Positions 32,428-39,520 of a stretch of 49,004 nt of DNA are shown here, in pieces (the first letter of the stretch is position 1; the number at the start of each line of letters is the position of its first letter). The DNA is from a virus. The notes beneath the pieces were generated by a model. That model was not told the DNA's origin, ran no database searches, and saw only the letters and a list, made by a program, of their open reading frames with translations. The stretch is from the IMG/VR virus record IMGVR_UViG_3300013307_000009, positions 1 through 49,004 of that record. One strand, given 5' to 3'. The position numbers and the translations under genes were made by a program.

Positions 32428-32739
32428 ATGTTGCCTATGAAATCCGCGAAAACGCAGCGCATTACCTGGATTGTGTCGGTGTCTATAGCCCTAGTGGTGT
32501 TCGTGGCTGGCGCGGTCGGCTTCGCCTTCAAGCTCAATTTGTTCGCACATTCCAATCAGTTTATTTTCCTGGCGGTCGTGTTCTATGTGGTTATGGTGGG
32601 CGGTATGCTGGCCGTTACCCTGACAGGTATCAATAACCCGGTAGACCAGAACGCCCTGTACGCTTACGAGGTTCGCAAGGCCCGCACTCTAAACCTGGTC
32701 GCAGCCCTGGCCGAGGTTGAGGAATACTGGGGGGCTTAA
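32428..32739 (+). CDS. Small membrane protein, 103 aa
   Basis: Two hydrophobic segments lie at about 13-33 (ITWIVSVSIALVVFVAGAVGF) and 45-67 (FIFLAVVFYVVMVGGMLAVTL). The C-terminal 35 residues are charged and helical and probably face the cytoplasm. GAAAGGA is about 9 nt before the ATG. The stop codon lies in the loop of a strong hairpin. Function unknown. Confidence 0.7.
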   Translation: MLPMKSAKTQRITWIVSVSIALVVFVAGAVGFAFKLNLFAHSNQFIFLAVVFYVVMVGGMLAVTLTGINNPVDQNALYAYEVRKARTLNLVAALAEVEEYWGA

Positions 32740-32746
32740 TGCCCCC
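32730..32746 (+). other. Hairpin overlapping a stop codon
   Basis: GGGGGC and GCCCCC enclose the loop TTAAT, which contains the TAA stop of the 103-aa gene. Stem is 6 bp, all G-C. Confidence 0.65.
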
Positions 32747-32788
32747 TGGTCCCGGTGGTTGTTTAGCTCTTAGTGAAAGGATAGTTCG

Positions 32789-32920
32789 ATGTTAAGTTTA
32801 ATCCTGTTCGCCCTGGTTATGCTGGTCCTGATGGTAGTGGCCGGGTTCGTTGGCAAGTGGTATCTGTCGCTGCCGATGGGTGAGGCCCAGGCCCAGGCCA
32901 GGCGCGACCGCAAGCTGTAG
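32789..32920 (+). CDS. Single-span membrane peptide, 43 aa
   Basis: The N-terminal 22 residues (MLSLILFALVMLVLMVVAGFV) form one membrane helix; the C-terminal 20 are polar with Ala/Gln/Arg (EAQAQARRDRKL). GAAAGGA lies about 8 nt before the ATG. A hairpin with a GCGA loop follows. It belongs to the run of tiny membrane proteins. Role unknown. Confidence 0.65.
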   Translation: MLSLILFALVMLVLMVVAGFVGKWYLSLPMGEAQAQARRDRKL

Positions 32921-32925
32921 CCGAA

Positions 32926-32939
32926 ACCCCGCGAGGGGT
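32926..32939 (+). other. GNRA-tetraloop hairpin
   Basis: ACCCC and GGGGT enclose GCGA, a GNRA-type loop, 6 nt after a stop codon. No T run follows. Confidence 0.6.
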
Positions 32940-32994
32940 CTGCGTCCAATAGGCGCACCGATGATGGCTTTGCAAGAGTAGAAAGGATAAACAA

Positions 32995-33171
32995 ATGTTT
33001 TACACCGTGACCGCCACCTACCGTGACACCGCCAACACAAGCACGGTTGGCTTCGAGCAGGCATATGACGCTATCGAATACGCCCGGAGTTTGTGGGCGC
33101 ATTACCTGGCTAGCTGGGTGAGCGTGCGCGACCTGGGTAGCGACGAGGTTATCTATTGCCAGGGGTCTTAA
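32995..33171 (+). CDS. Unknown small protein, 58 aa
   Basis: The ATG at 32995 has GAAAGGAT upstream at the usual spacing. The product has strand pattern FYTVTATYRD, then a helix (FEQAYDAIEYARSLWAHYL), then a strand (VSVRDLGSDEVIYCQGS), a compact beta-alpha-beta arrangement common in small phage proteins. Stop codon overlaps a perfect hairpin. Not recognised. Confidence 0.65.
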   Translation: MFYTVTATYRDTANTSTVGFEQAYDAIEYARSLWAHYLASWVSVRDLGSDEVIYCQGS

Positions 33172-33178
33172 CCCCTGG
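33159..33178 (+). other. Perfect 8-bp hairpin on a stop codon
   Basis: CCAGGGGT (33159-33166) and ACCCCTGG (33171-33178) enclose CTTA. The TAA stop of the 58-aa gene begins in the loop. No T run follows. Confidence 0.65.
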
Positions 33179-33274
33179 CCCAGGCTCTAACACAACGCTA
33201 ACAAACAACGTGAAACAATACGGCAACAATGCCCGTATTACTTAGGACAATTGAATAGCAGAAAGGAAATGACT

Positions 33275-33487
33275 ATGGGTTACGCTACGTTTGCGGGTGG
33301 CCGGGTGTCCCGCTCGCCGATGCGCTCCGAGTTCAAGGAACAGGCACGGCGCGCCTTGTTCGATAGGCTGTACGCCCAGTTCCCACAGGTGGACTGGCTC
33401 GAACTCTGGTCCGAGTACGCAATGTGGGGTGGGTTCTACTACGCTTACGGGCTGCTGTCACAGGTGGCCCGTGACTACAACAATTAG
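33275..33487 (+). CDS. Unknown small protein, 70 aa
   Basis: The ATG at 33275 has GAAAGGAAA about 6 nt upstream; the in-frame ATG at 33251 lacks one. The product is basic near its start and then aromatic (WLELWSEYAMWGGFYYAYG). A weak inverted repeat (ATACGG, 33218-33223, with CCGTAT, 33233-33238) lies in the 100-nt gap ahead. Function unknown. Confidence 0.6.
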   Translation: MGYATFAGGRVSRSPMRSEFKEQARRALFDRLYAQFPQVDWLELWSEYAMWGGFYYAYGLLSQVARDYNN

Positions 33488-33503
33488 TGAAAGGGAAATG
33501 ATT

Positions 33504-33860
33504 ATGTCTAAGGTAACTAAGTCCGAGCGTGAAGAAAGTATCGCCCTCTTGCGCGACTGGTTAAGCGAGGGCGATACGGTCTACTGCATCCTGCGTAGCG
33601 TGTCCCGGTCGGGCTTGTCCAGGCAGGTATCACCCCTGGCCCTGGAAAAGTACACGACTTATGACGGGCGCGAAACGATTAGCGATTGCCACCTGGCCTA
33701 TCACGTGGCGCGTGTCCTGGGTTGGTCCTACCGCGAGAACACCGGGAATAGTGCGGTGGTGGTGGACGGCTGTGGTATGGACGCTGCCGCCCATATGGTG
33801 GATAGCCTAAGCCGGGTGTTGTTTGGCAAGGGTGACGCTCTGAGGTACAGGTGGCTTTAG
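33504..33860 (+). CDS. Conserved phage protein of unknown function, 118 aa
   Basis: The motifs TVYCILRSVSRSGLSRQ and VDGCGMDAAAHMV, with RVLFGKGDALRYRWL at the end, belong to a small conserved protein family that I recognise from many tailed phages, without a known role. The start at 33504 has AAAGGGAAA upstream; the longer frame back to 33291 is only a shadow of the previous gene. Stop codon is within a perfect hairpin. Confidence in the gene is high, in any function none. Confidence 0.75.
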   Translation: MSKVTKSEREESIALLRDWLSEGDTVYCILRSVSRSGLSRQVSPLALEKYTTYDGRETISDCHLAYHVARVLGWSYRENTGNSAVVVDGCGMDAAAHMVDSLSRVLFGKGDALRYRWL

Positions 33861-33867
33861 CCACCTG
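33848..33867 (+). other. Perfect 8-bp hairpin on a stop codon
   Basis: CAGGTGGC (33848-33855) and GCCACCTG (33860-33867) enclose TTTA; the TAG stop codon (33858-33860) straddles the loop and stem. The 95-nt stretch that follows up to 33962 is T/G-rich and without a gene. Confidence 0.65.
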
Positions 33868-33962
33868 GCCCAGGGTGGGTGGCCCAGGGTGTGGCTATCA
33901 TCATTTTTTGCTTTTGTGGTCTTGTTTGGTCTTTTATTTATTTTTGTGGGAGTGTGTGACTT

Positions 33963-34169
33963 ATGTTTGATTTGTACTCTAGTATGCTGGCCTTTGATGA
34001 TGGTGAGCTTGATGGTGACGGTGTGCTACAGCTTTTCAGCCATCTGGTAAGCACAGGCTATGCCTGGTCCTTGCCTGGCCGCTACGGGCGCACCGCCTGT
34101 GACCTGATTGACAACGGCTATTTGGATAACCAGGGTGAAATTCTAAGGGGGTTGGACGATGAATACTAA
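33963..34169 (+). CDS. Conserved phage protein of unknown function, 68 aa
   Basis: The pattern F-x-x-L-V-x-T-G-Y-A-W followed by G-R-Y-G-R-T-A-x-x-L-I-x-x-G is one I know from short phage proteins of unknown role (the stretch SLPGRYGRTACDLIDNGYLD shows it). The leader is T/G-rich. It overlaps the next gene by 11 nt. Confidence 0.7.
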   Translation: MFDLYSSMLAFDDGELDGDGVLQLFSHLVSTGYAWSLPGRYGRTACDLIDNGYLDNQGEILRGLDDEY

Positions 34170-34455
34170 GTTTGATTTACGCAAGTACGAGGCTAATTCT
34201 TACGGCCAGATTGTGGCCTGGGAGATTATGGACAAGGGCATTTCCTGGGGTTGTGACGGTCTGACCTACGACGAGGCCCGCAAGATTGCTACCGCCCAGA
34301 TTACTGACTTCTACCGCAAATGGGGTCGGACGGGTGGTATGCGCTGGAAAGGCTGCCGGGACGAAGGCTATATGGAAGTTATAGCCCGGTCGGGTAGCCA
34401 TACGCTTGAACTGTATATGCACGCCTACGACCTGGAAAGTGAGGTTAAGGGATGA
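34159..34455 (+). CDS. Unknown small protein, 98 aa
   Basis: The protein looks like a small alpha/beta fold: strand (GQIVAWEIMDKG), helix (YDEARKIATAQITDFYRKW) and strands (YMEVIARSG, LELYMHAY). It overlaps its neighbours on both sides (11 nt and a 4-nt ATGA), so it is part of a tightly coupled run. Not recognised. Confidence 0.65.
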   Translation: MNTKFDLRKYEANSYGQIVAWEIMDKGISWGCDGLTYDEARKIATAQITDFYRKWGRTGGMRWKGCRDEGYMEVIARSGSHTLELYMHAYDLESEVKG

Positions 34456-34601
34456 AAGAGTATTACTCGGTTTACCGCCTGGCGGTTAGTGGCCCGGATG
34501 TGCTGCTAGCCGTCAACCTTACGCCAGGGATGGCTTACGTGTTTAGACGCTACCCGGATACTTACCGGGTAGAAAAACAAAGTGAAAGGATAGATTACTA
34601 A
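34452..34601 (+). CDS. Unknown small protein, 49 aa
   Basis: The gene begins with an ATGA overlap to the previous stop and ends in a TAATG overlap with the next start. The product MKEYYSVYRLAVSGPDVLLA... is beta-rich, basic at the end (RRYPDTYRVEKQ). Translational coupling on both sides argues that it is real despite its size. Function unknown. Confidence 0.65.
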   Translation: MKEYYSVYRLAVSGPDVLLAVNLTPGMAYVFRRYPDTYRVEKQSERIDY

Positions 34602-34903
34602 TGCCTAAAGTACGCGCCAAAGAATTTATTTTGCTGTTGGGTGCCGATGGTAGCGAGGTTGAAAAGCACCACGACAAAATAACCCTGGAACAAATTCAGG
34701 GGATGTTGGATAGCGAGCTTGTGCAGTATCTCAGGTTGGGCAAGGACTTGTATCTGTTCTACGATGAGGATGCGGCTATTGAAAAGAAGTTGCCACCGAA
34801 CCTGCACGCCACCGACCTGGCCTATGTTCACGGTAAAATTGGCCGTTACGACCAGATATGCGGCCCGGTGCTGCTGGCCCCGACCTCGAAAGTGAGGCTG
34901 TAA
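34601..34903 (+). CDS. Unknown small protein, DUF3846-like, 100 aa
   Basis: The layout, with two N-terminal strands, a short Gln/Met helix (EQIQGMLDSELVQYL), the strand LGKDLYLFYDEDA, the stretch KKLPPNLHATDLAY and a final strand GPVLLAP, fits the small phage proteins of the DUF3846 type as I remember them. Their role is unknown. Coupled by TAATG to both neighbours. Confidence 0.6.
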   Translation: MPKVRAKEFILLLGADGSEVEKHHDKITLEQIQGMLDSELVQYLRLGKDLYLFYDEDAAIEKKLPPNLHATDLAYVHGKIGRYDQICGPVLLAPTSKVRL

Positions 34904-35082
34904 TGTGGTACGCGATTTGTGTTTTGGTTTATGTGCTTCAATTGTTGCTCGACCTGGCCGGGTTGGTAGGTGCGATGCGTGACGGCAAGGCTTTTGATTT
35001 TATCGTTTGTTTGTTGCTGGTGGTGGTCTGGTCAGTTGCCTTCGGTATAGTTACGGGCTTGTTTATAGAAAGTGAGCGTTGA
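34903..35082 (+). CDS. Small membrane protein, 59 aa
   Basis: Starting at the ATG at 34903 (TAATG), two membrane segments are visible: residues 2-20 (WYAICVLVYVLQLLLDLAG) and about 31-54 (FIVCLLLVVVWSVAFGIVTGL). It is followed by a single-span peptide with no gap. Its task in the membrane is unknown. Confidence 0.65.
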   Translation: MWYAICVLVYVLQLLLDLAGLVGAMRDGKAFDFIVCLLLVVVWSVAFGIVTGLFIESER

Positions 35083-35189
35083 TGATGTGGTTAAACTATT
35101 TTAGGGTTGGGTTGCTCATAGTCCTGGCCTGGGTACTGGTCTTTGGCCTGCTGGTAGTCCTGGCTTATGCCAGTGGCTACCCGCTATAA
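35082..35189 (+). CDS. Single-span membrane peptide, 35 aa
   Basis: The start ATG at 35082 overlaps the previous TGA; a second ATG follows in frame at 35085. The product has one hydrophobic helix (VGLLIVLAWVLVFGLLVVLAY, residues 10-30) and almost no soluble part. Likely an inner-membrane peptide. Confidence 0.6.
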   Translation: MMWLNYFRVGLLIVLAWVLVFGLLVVLAYASGYPL

Positions 35190-35191
35190 TC

Positions 35192-35211
35192 AAGATAAGT
35201 CCCGTTATCTT
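35192..35211. promoter_or_regulatory. Inverted repeat ahead of a lower-GC gene pair
   Basis: AAGATAA (35192-35198) and TTATCTT (35205-35211) are perfect inverted copies with 6 nt between. It lies 23 nt before the next ATG and could be an operator or a weak terminator of the previous block. Confidence 0.4.
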
Positions 35212-35233
35212 TAGTAATGTTGAAAGGAAAAAT

Positions 35234-35473
35234 ATGAGCGGCAATTACATTGATGTTACAGAAGACCCGACATATCGAGAAGGTTTTGCCGATGGTAGGA
35301 AGGAAGCATTATTAGAGGCTTGCGGAGCGATATGCCCCGAATGTGCCAAAGGTAGCAGAGTTTTATCCAATGAGGAATATCCAGACCTTTTTCACGTAAT
35401 CGAAGGTAAAGGGGCTGTTGATTGTCTTGCTTCTGAAATACATAAACTAAGTGCAGCTGATGAGAGAAAATAG
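35234..35473 (+). CDS. Unknown small protein, 79 aa
   Basis: The protein has one CxxC pair (CPEC, near residue 35) and otherwise acidic helical sequence. Local base composition is clearly more AT-rich than the surrounding genes, as is the next gene, which may point to later acquisition. GAAAGGA precedes the ATG. Function unknown. Confidence 0.6.
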   Translation: MSGNYIDVTEDPTYREGFADGRKEALLEACGAICPECAKGSRVLSNEEYPDLFHVIEGKGAVDCLASEIHKLSAADERK

Positions 35474-35547
35474 AAGTAATGGTCTATCAAGCTAATCGGT
35501 CATCTCTTTACTAATTTACAAGTAGTTTCAATAGAAAGGATAATTCC

Positions 35548-35814
35548 ATGACAACTGATAGAGGGCCATTTATTGCAGACGCACACTTTTTTGATTTAGC
35601 AAATTGGGTTGAGTCTTTTGGGGTGAAAGATAAATATAACTTCGCTCGCCTTATACGCAACTACGGGCACTTTGCTAACCTGTTTTACAATGAGGGTAAA
35701 GAGTTCAAAGTTTGCCCTCAATGCAAAGGTCAGGGTGCGAAAGATTGTGAACGTTGTGAGGAATGGGGGTTTATTCAAGAACCTCAGTGGCCTGGAAATA
35801 GTCAGACAAGATAA
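35548..35814 (+). CDS. Unknown small zinc-site protein, 88 aa
   Basis: CPQCKGQGAKDCERC near residues 56-70 has two CxxC pairs in a DnaJ-like zinc pattern. The preceding helices are aromatic (HFFDLANWVESFG). GAAAGGA precedes the ATG. Like its neighbour it is AT-rich, so the two may have arrived together. Role unknown. Confidence 0.65.
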   Translation: MTTDRGPFIADAHFFDLANWVESFGVKDKYNFARLIRNYGHFANLFYNEGKEFKVCPQCKGQGAKDCERCEEWGFIQEPQWPGNSQTR

Positions 35815-35829
35815 TAGGTATTACCGTTA

Positions 35830-35865
35830 TAAAAATAAGTCCGGCTACCGTGCTAGGGACCGGAC
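35830..35865 (-). terminator. Leftward terminator of the small-terminase candidate
   Basis: On the minus strand GTCCGG (35865-35860) and CCGGAC (35844-35839) form a 6-bp stem with a 15-nt loop, followed by TTATTTTTAT. It lies 67 nt after the stop of the leftward gene and is oriented to end its transcript. Confidence 0.6.
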
Positions 35866-35931
35866 CTAAAATGTTTGCTTTGCTAAATGTTATTGAACCG
35901 AAATAATCAAAAGATAAGTGAGGTGATTATA

Positions 35932-36600
35932 TCATTCGGGGTCGGGCTTGTCCAGTTTCTTGATTGGCACCATCGTTAGCCGCCTGGGTACGCTGGGCAG
36001 GGGCATCGGTGGTATTTCTTCCGGCTCTGGTTTAATCCTTTTCTTGGGTGGGTCTTCCGGCTGGCGAGTGAAGTCATAGTTCTTGGCTTCGGGCAGAAGT
36101 TGGGCTTCGCCTGCCGCCGAGTCTGTGAGTAAGCGTTTCCAGAAGGCTAGCAGCGTATCACGCATTTCTTCCGGCAGTTCCATTATCTCTGCCGTGAGAG
36201 CGTCGCGGGTCGCCTCTGCCGCTTGGGTCTGCTCACCCTTAAGCTGAATACGGGCTTCCCAGGTGTCCCGGTTGCGCTCGATAGCGGGCAGGATGTAGCG
36301 GAAGTAGGTCATTATAATTTTATCGCTGGGCTTTGAGGACATCATATTCTCAGCAATAGACTTGTAAAACTCTGGCGTTAGCTCGGTCATTACCTGCTGG
36401 GCCATCGCCTGGACCGCCTCGTTCCAGCCTATCATTTGCTGCCATTGCCACAGGGTGGTCGTGTTGACACCCAGGAGCGCAGCAAACTGGGTCTTGTTCA
36501 GGTACTGGGGGCTTTTATCTGACTGGGGCCAGCACAGCCAGCGCATATAGGCTAGCTGCTCCGGGGTCCAGCCCTTGATGTAGGCTTTGCGTGGTGGCAT
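35932..36600 (-). CDS. Candidate terminase small subunit (helix-turn-helix), 222 aa
   Basis: It is the only protein gene on the minus strand of the early arm. Residues about 10-65 include a clear helix-turn-helix (KTQFAALLGVNTTTLWQWQQMIG), as in small terminase proteins of the phBC6A51-like type that bind DNA before packaging. The middle is helical and the last 60 residues Pro/Lys/Glu-rich. I start it at the ATG at 36600, with GGAGAAAG about 4 nt upstream; a TTG at 36621 is the alternative. It lies 13 kb from terL, so the pairing is inferred. Confidence 0.55.
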   Translation of the reverse strand: MPPRKAYIKGWTPEQLAYMRWLCWPQSDKSPQYLNKTQFAALLGVNTTTLWQWQQMIGWNEAVQAMAQQVMTELTPEFYKSIAENMMSSKPSDKIIMTYFRYILPAIERNRDTWEARIQLKGEQTQAAEATRDALTAEIMELPEEMRDTLLAFWKRLLTDSAAGEAQLLPEAKNYDFTRQPEDPPKKRIKPEPEEIPPMPLPSVPRRLTMVPIKKLDKPDPE

Positions 36601-36638
36601 CGGCTTTCTCCGTCTAAACAAATGTCTTTTAGAAATTA

Positions 36639-36676
36639 TACCATACAGTGCTTGACATCGTTGGCAACATATGGTA
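36639..36676. promoter_or_regulatory. Inverted repeat spanning divergent promoters
   Basis: TACCATA (36639-36645) and TATGGTA (36670-36676) are perfect inverted copies 31 bp apart start to start, about three helical turns. The left copy touches a leftward TATAAT (minus, 36640-36635) for the small-terminase candidate; the right one lies in the rightward promoter. One regulator could control both. Confidence 0.45.
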
Positions 36677-36680
36677 ACAT
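36652..36680 (+). promoter_or_regulatory. Rightward promoter
   Basis: TTGACA (36652-36657) and TAACAT (36675-36680) with a 17-nt spacer, 55 nt before the ATG at 36736. The -10 box is only partly consensus. Confidence 0.6.
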
Positions 36681-36735
36681 TGTCCCATCAGTGGTTCTGT
36701 GTGTGGTTAAGTTGTATAAGTGAAAGTGAGTTACT

Positions 36736-37059
36736 ATGTCGGATGAATTTGACCAGGGTGTGTGCGCCCGTTGCGGTGCGCCGGAATTACACATCGCCTC
36801 GTTCCAGTGCATCAGTTACCTGCGCCTGACCAACGAAAGTTTTCAGGCCCAGACCAAAGAAGCTATCGAAGAACTCAGGGCTGCCGTAGGCAAGCAGGCT
36901 AAAGGCCAGGGTGAACCAGAGGCCCGGCCAAAGACTTACTGGGACGGCAGGCGCGACGGCTACGAAGACGCTTTACGTTTCATCTATCACGCCGCCAGGC
37001 AGGAGCAGAAGAAAGCCGAGCGGGAAAGGGAGCAAGGCCAGGGGTATGACGATAATTAA
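36736..37059 (+). CDS. Unknown zinc-site protein, 107 aa
   Basis: A CxxC pair (CARC) near residue 10 and another Cys/His in the next 15 residues (HIASFQC) suggest a zinc knuckle. The rest is Lys/Glu/Arg/Gln-rich helix. It overlaps the next gene by 14 nt. AGTGAAAGTGAG precedes the ATG. First gene of the last early block. Function unknown. Confidence 0.65.
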   Translation: MSDEFDQGVCARCGAPELHIASFQCISYLRLTNESFQAQTKEAIEELRAAVGKQAKGQGEPEARPKTYWDGRRDGYEDALRFIYHAARQEQKKAEREREQGQGYDDN

Positions 37060-37582
37060 CCTGGGTACGGTGGAGCGGGGCGACGTGGTTCGCCTCGCCA
37101 CCAAGCACGCGAAAGGCCGGGACAAGCTGAACATTACCCACCTGGGCCAGTACACCAAACGGGTGGGCGATAACACCTACCAGGCCGAGTGCTTTGTGAC
37201 GGATAGGATTGTGCCGGACGGCGAGGGTGGCGAGAGCCTGCGCTTTCACGACATAGAAATCTGGCAGGGGCCGGGTGGTACGTGGTTCGGTGAGTGCGAC
37301 AGCGAAGACAGCACGCCCGACGAGAGCTACGCTTGCAAGGCGAACAGGTTGGGTGGCCTACTGTGCAATCACCTGGCCGGGTGCCTGATGTGGCTCGAAG
37401 AAAAGAATAAAGTCCGGCTGTCCTTCACGGGCTATTGCCAGCGTTGCGGCAGGCACGGGGTAAGGGTCGCCTACGATGGGCAAGACTACGAGTGCATTGA
37501 CCAGGCCGGGTGCGACCGGGCCGTCAATGAAAAGCTAAAGCCGGACACCGACAGAAAGGATTTATTTGGTGATGTTACATAG
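37046..37582 (+). CDS. Unknown Cys-rich protein, 178 aa
   Basis: The ATG at 37046 lies within the end of the previous gene (14-nt overlap). The C-terminal third has Cys pairs (CQRCGRHG and ECIDQAGC), a probable zinc ribbon. The middle is beta-rich with many charged residues (HDIEIWQGPGG). A conserved-looking His/Cys turn NRLGGLLCNHLAGC is near 115. Probably binds nucleic acid or protein; not recognised. Confidence 0.65.
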   Translation: MTIINLGTVERGDVVRLATKHAKGRDKLNITHLGQYTKRVGDNTYQAECFVTDRIVPDGEGGESLRFHDIEIWQGPGGTWFGECDSEDSTPDESYACKANRLGGLLCNHLAGCLMWLEEKNKVRLSFTGYCQRCGRHGVRVAYDGQDYECIDQAGCDRAVNEKLKPDTDRKDLFGDVT

Positions 37583-37599
37583 AAAGAGAGGCTTAGTAT

Positions 37600-37845
37600 A
37601 TGGCACAACCCAAAGACTGGCGCAGGGATTATCTGACCACCCGCCAGGTGCGCGAGGTCTACGGCAGGGGCCGGACCTGGCTCTACGATAAGCAACGGGC
37701 CGGGCTACTGACGGTTTACAAGCAGCCCGCCAACCTTAATCAGAGCTACTGGAAGGTGAGTGAACTGGAAGCTATCGTTGGCAAGCACAGCCAGCCGATT
37801 GCGGCCAGCGATTTAAACAAGCTAAGAAACCGAGAAACCGATTAG
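37600..37845 (+). CDS. MerR/AlpA-like helix-turn-helix protein, 81 aa
   Basis: The stretch YLTTRQVREVYGRGRTWLYDKQRAGLL, residues 11-37, matches the winged helix-turn-helix used by MerR-family, AlpA and phage excisionase proteins (T-x-x-Q-V-R-E, then x-R-x-x-x-Y-x-x-x-R-x-G). The wing follows (YWKVSELEAIV). It would bind DNA as a regulator; no integrase is present for an excisionase to help. RBS AAAGAGAGG. Confidence 0.7.
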   Translation: MAQPKDWRRDYLTTRQVREVYGRGRTWLYDKQRAGLLTVYKQPANLNQSYWKVSELEAIVGKHSQPIAASDLNKLRNRETD

Positions 37846-37861
37846 TGAAAGGCTAAGTGTT

Positions 37862-39031
37862 ATGATTACCGAAGTAACGAGTGACTTAGAGCTTATCAAG
37901 CAGCAGTACCGTATTGCCGTCGAGCAGACCGAGGAAGAAAAAGAGTTAGCCGAGATTGCCGAGGTTGAGGCTCAACTTAGCTCCAACCCTATACTGGATG
38001 AGTTTAACGTAACCCCTGAGCAGGCCGAGGCCCAAGAGGAACAGGCCCGGCAGTTGTACGAGAGGCTGCAACGGCTGTACTCAAACGCCCAGGACAGATA
38101 CCGTGAGGCCAACGCCATTACCCATGATTTGCGCCAGATGAAAGACATCAAGCGACGCTGGCGTATGTATCAGGTCTGGCGGGTGCTGGACGACGAGGGC
38201 AATTGCGACTACACCCCCGGCAGGAAAGAGGAATACCGCATCAAAGAAGTGGGCCAGGTGCTGCGCTTCAAACGTAACGACCGCCCGTCGCTTTGCCGCA
38301 ACGGTACGCACGGCAGCCGTCTGGCCCGCTACGCCTTTAACGATTTTAGCGGTAACAGGTTGGCCCGGTTGGAACTGGAAGGGTATCTTGAAAGCTCCAA
38401 CTTCCGGCCCTGTACCTGCAAGGTGCTGGCTATCATAGACGTGGCCGACCTCTTGCCTGCCGAGCCGGAACAACCCGCCTTTGTGCCGGACACCAAAGCC
38501 CGGAGCCTCAGACGCTGGCACGAGCCTGCGCTTGAGGGCCAGGATAACCCGCTCTATTTGCACCCGTCGGGCGGCTCGACTACCAGGGCTGACGGCTGGC
38601 GTGAGGTTTACCGCCGCCTGGTGGACAACCTGGCCGGAAAGTTTGAAGCGTTCCCGGACTACGTGCCGACCGAGGACGAACTGGGTTATCTCTTTTTCGT
38701 GGCGATGCAGGCCGAAACCATCAACACGATGTTTAACCACACCCTGCGGGGTGCGGTCAGTCACGATGATTTACTGAACTACTTCGAGGTCTGCTTCGAG
38801 AAGATGGAGTTGCGTAGGAAGGACGCGCTGGGTATCCGGGAGAAGATGAGTATCCAGGGTCGCCTGAACCAGATGGATAACCTTGCGCTTGAAAAGGCAG
38901 CCAGGGCTGCCGTAATGGAAAAGTTTCCCGGCACAAGGTTGCGCGATTTTGGTGTCAAGCGGGGCCAGGATGTGCTTAACCCCGGCTCCGAGTGGTCGCC
39001 TTCGTACTGGCGGCCATCATCCGGCTCTTAG
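37862..39031 (+). CDS. Unknown large early protein with coiled coil, 389 aa
   Basis: Residues 1-110 are highly charged helix with long Glu/Gln runs (EQARQLYERLQRLYSNAQDRYREAN, about 58-82), a likely coiled coil. The middle has Cys near 150 and 185-187 and a region HEPALEGQDNPLYLHPSG. The final third is helical and ends in PSYWRPSSGS. It is the largest early gene without a family I recognise. Position after the helix-turn-helix gene shows no obvious role. Confidence 0.65.
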   Translation: MITEVTSDLELIKQQYRIAVEQTEEEKELAEIAEVEAQLSSNPILDEFNVTPEQAEAQEEQARQLYERLQRLYSNAQDRYREANAITHDLRQMKDIKRRWRMYQVWRVLDDEGNCDYTPGRKEEYRIKEVGQVLRFKRNDRPSLCRNGTHGSRLARYAFNDFSGNRLARLELEGYLESSNFRPCTCKVLAIIDVADLLPAEPEQPAFVPDTKARSLRRWHEPALEGQDNPLYLHPSGGSTTRADGWREVYRRLVDNLAGKFEAFPDYVPTEDELGYLFFVAMQAETINTMFNHTLRGAVSHDDLLNYFEVCFEKMELRRKDALGIREKMSIQGRLNQMDNLALEKAARAAVMEKFPGTRLRDFGVKRGQDVLNPGSEWSPSYWRPSSGS

Positions 39032-39043
39032 TTTTTATTTACC

Positions 39044-39062
39044 GGGGCGGCCTTGCCGCCCC
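39044..39062 (+). other. Perfect 8-bp hairpin after a stop codon
   Basis: GGGGCGGC (39044-39051) and GCCGCCCC (39055-39062) enclose CTT, 13 nt after the 389-aa stop. It is followed by no T run, although a T stretch lies before it. Confidence 0.6.
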
Positions 39063-39086
39063 TAACCGAAAGGATTGGACAAGAAG

Positions 39087-39518
39087 ATGTCTACTACTAA
39101 AGAGATTTTACGCAACGCTTACGTGAACCTGGCCGCCGATACCCTCTACGCTTTTAACGAGTGGGGCCAGGCCGAGGCCCGCCGCCAGGGGGTTGAGCTT
39201 GGCGAGTTTCCCCAACTGTTCCACAGCAAGGTCGAGAAACTGCGCCAGAAGGGTAGGCTGGGGCCGAAAGCCTGGGCCAAGCTACAGGACCAGTGTCCGA
39301 CGGCGGCCCGGTCTTACCTGTCCGGCTTCGCTGGCGGGTTTGATATGACCACCGATGAGGGCTTCGTGGCTTTCCTGGCGGCGGTCAAGGGTGTGTCCCG
39401 GCACCTGCCGGACGCGACCCGGTTGTCTATCCTGGAAAACTTCGCTACCCTCGTGGCCGATGCTTTCGACCAGGATGAAGCCGAGGGTCCGGAAGACGAG
39501 GACGAGGACGCAGCCTAG
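39087..39518 (+). CDS. Unknown early protein, 143 aa
   Basis: The ATG at 39087 is preferred; a TTG at 39075 lies only 1 nt after GAAAGG. The protein is helical and has a long acidic tail (DEAEGPEDEDEDAA). Helices FNEWGQAEARRQG and TAARSYLSGFAGGF are typical of a small globular alpha fold. It could be a DNA mimic or partner of a basic protein because of the acidic tail, but this is speculation. Confidence 0.65.
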   Translation: MSTTKEILRNAYVNLAADTLYAFNEWGQAEARRQGVELGEFPQLFHSKVEKLRQKGRLGPKAWAKLQDQCPTAARSYLSGFAGGFDMTTDEGFVAFLAAVKGVSRHLPDATRLSILENFATLVADAFDQDEAEGPEDEDEDAA

Positions 39519-39520
39519 TT

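Noticed and set aside
37600-37845. Excisionase of a temperate phage
   Set aside because: The helix-turn-helix would allow it, but no integrase, attachment site or repressor is visible, so a plain regulator is as likely.
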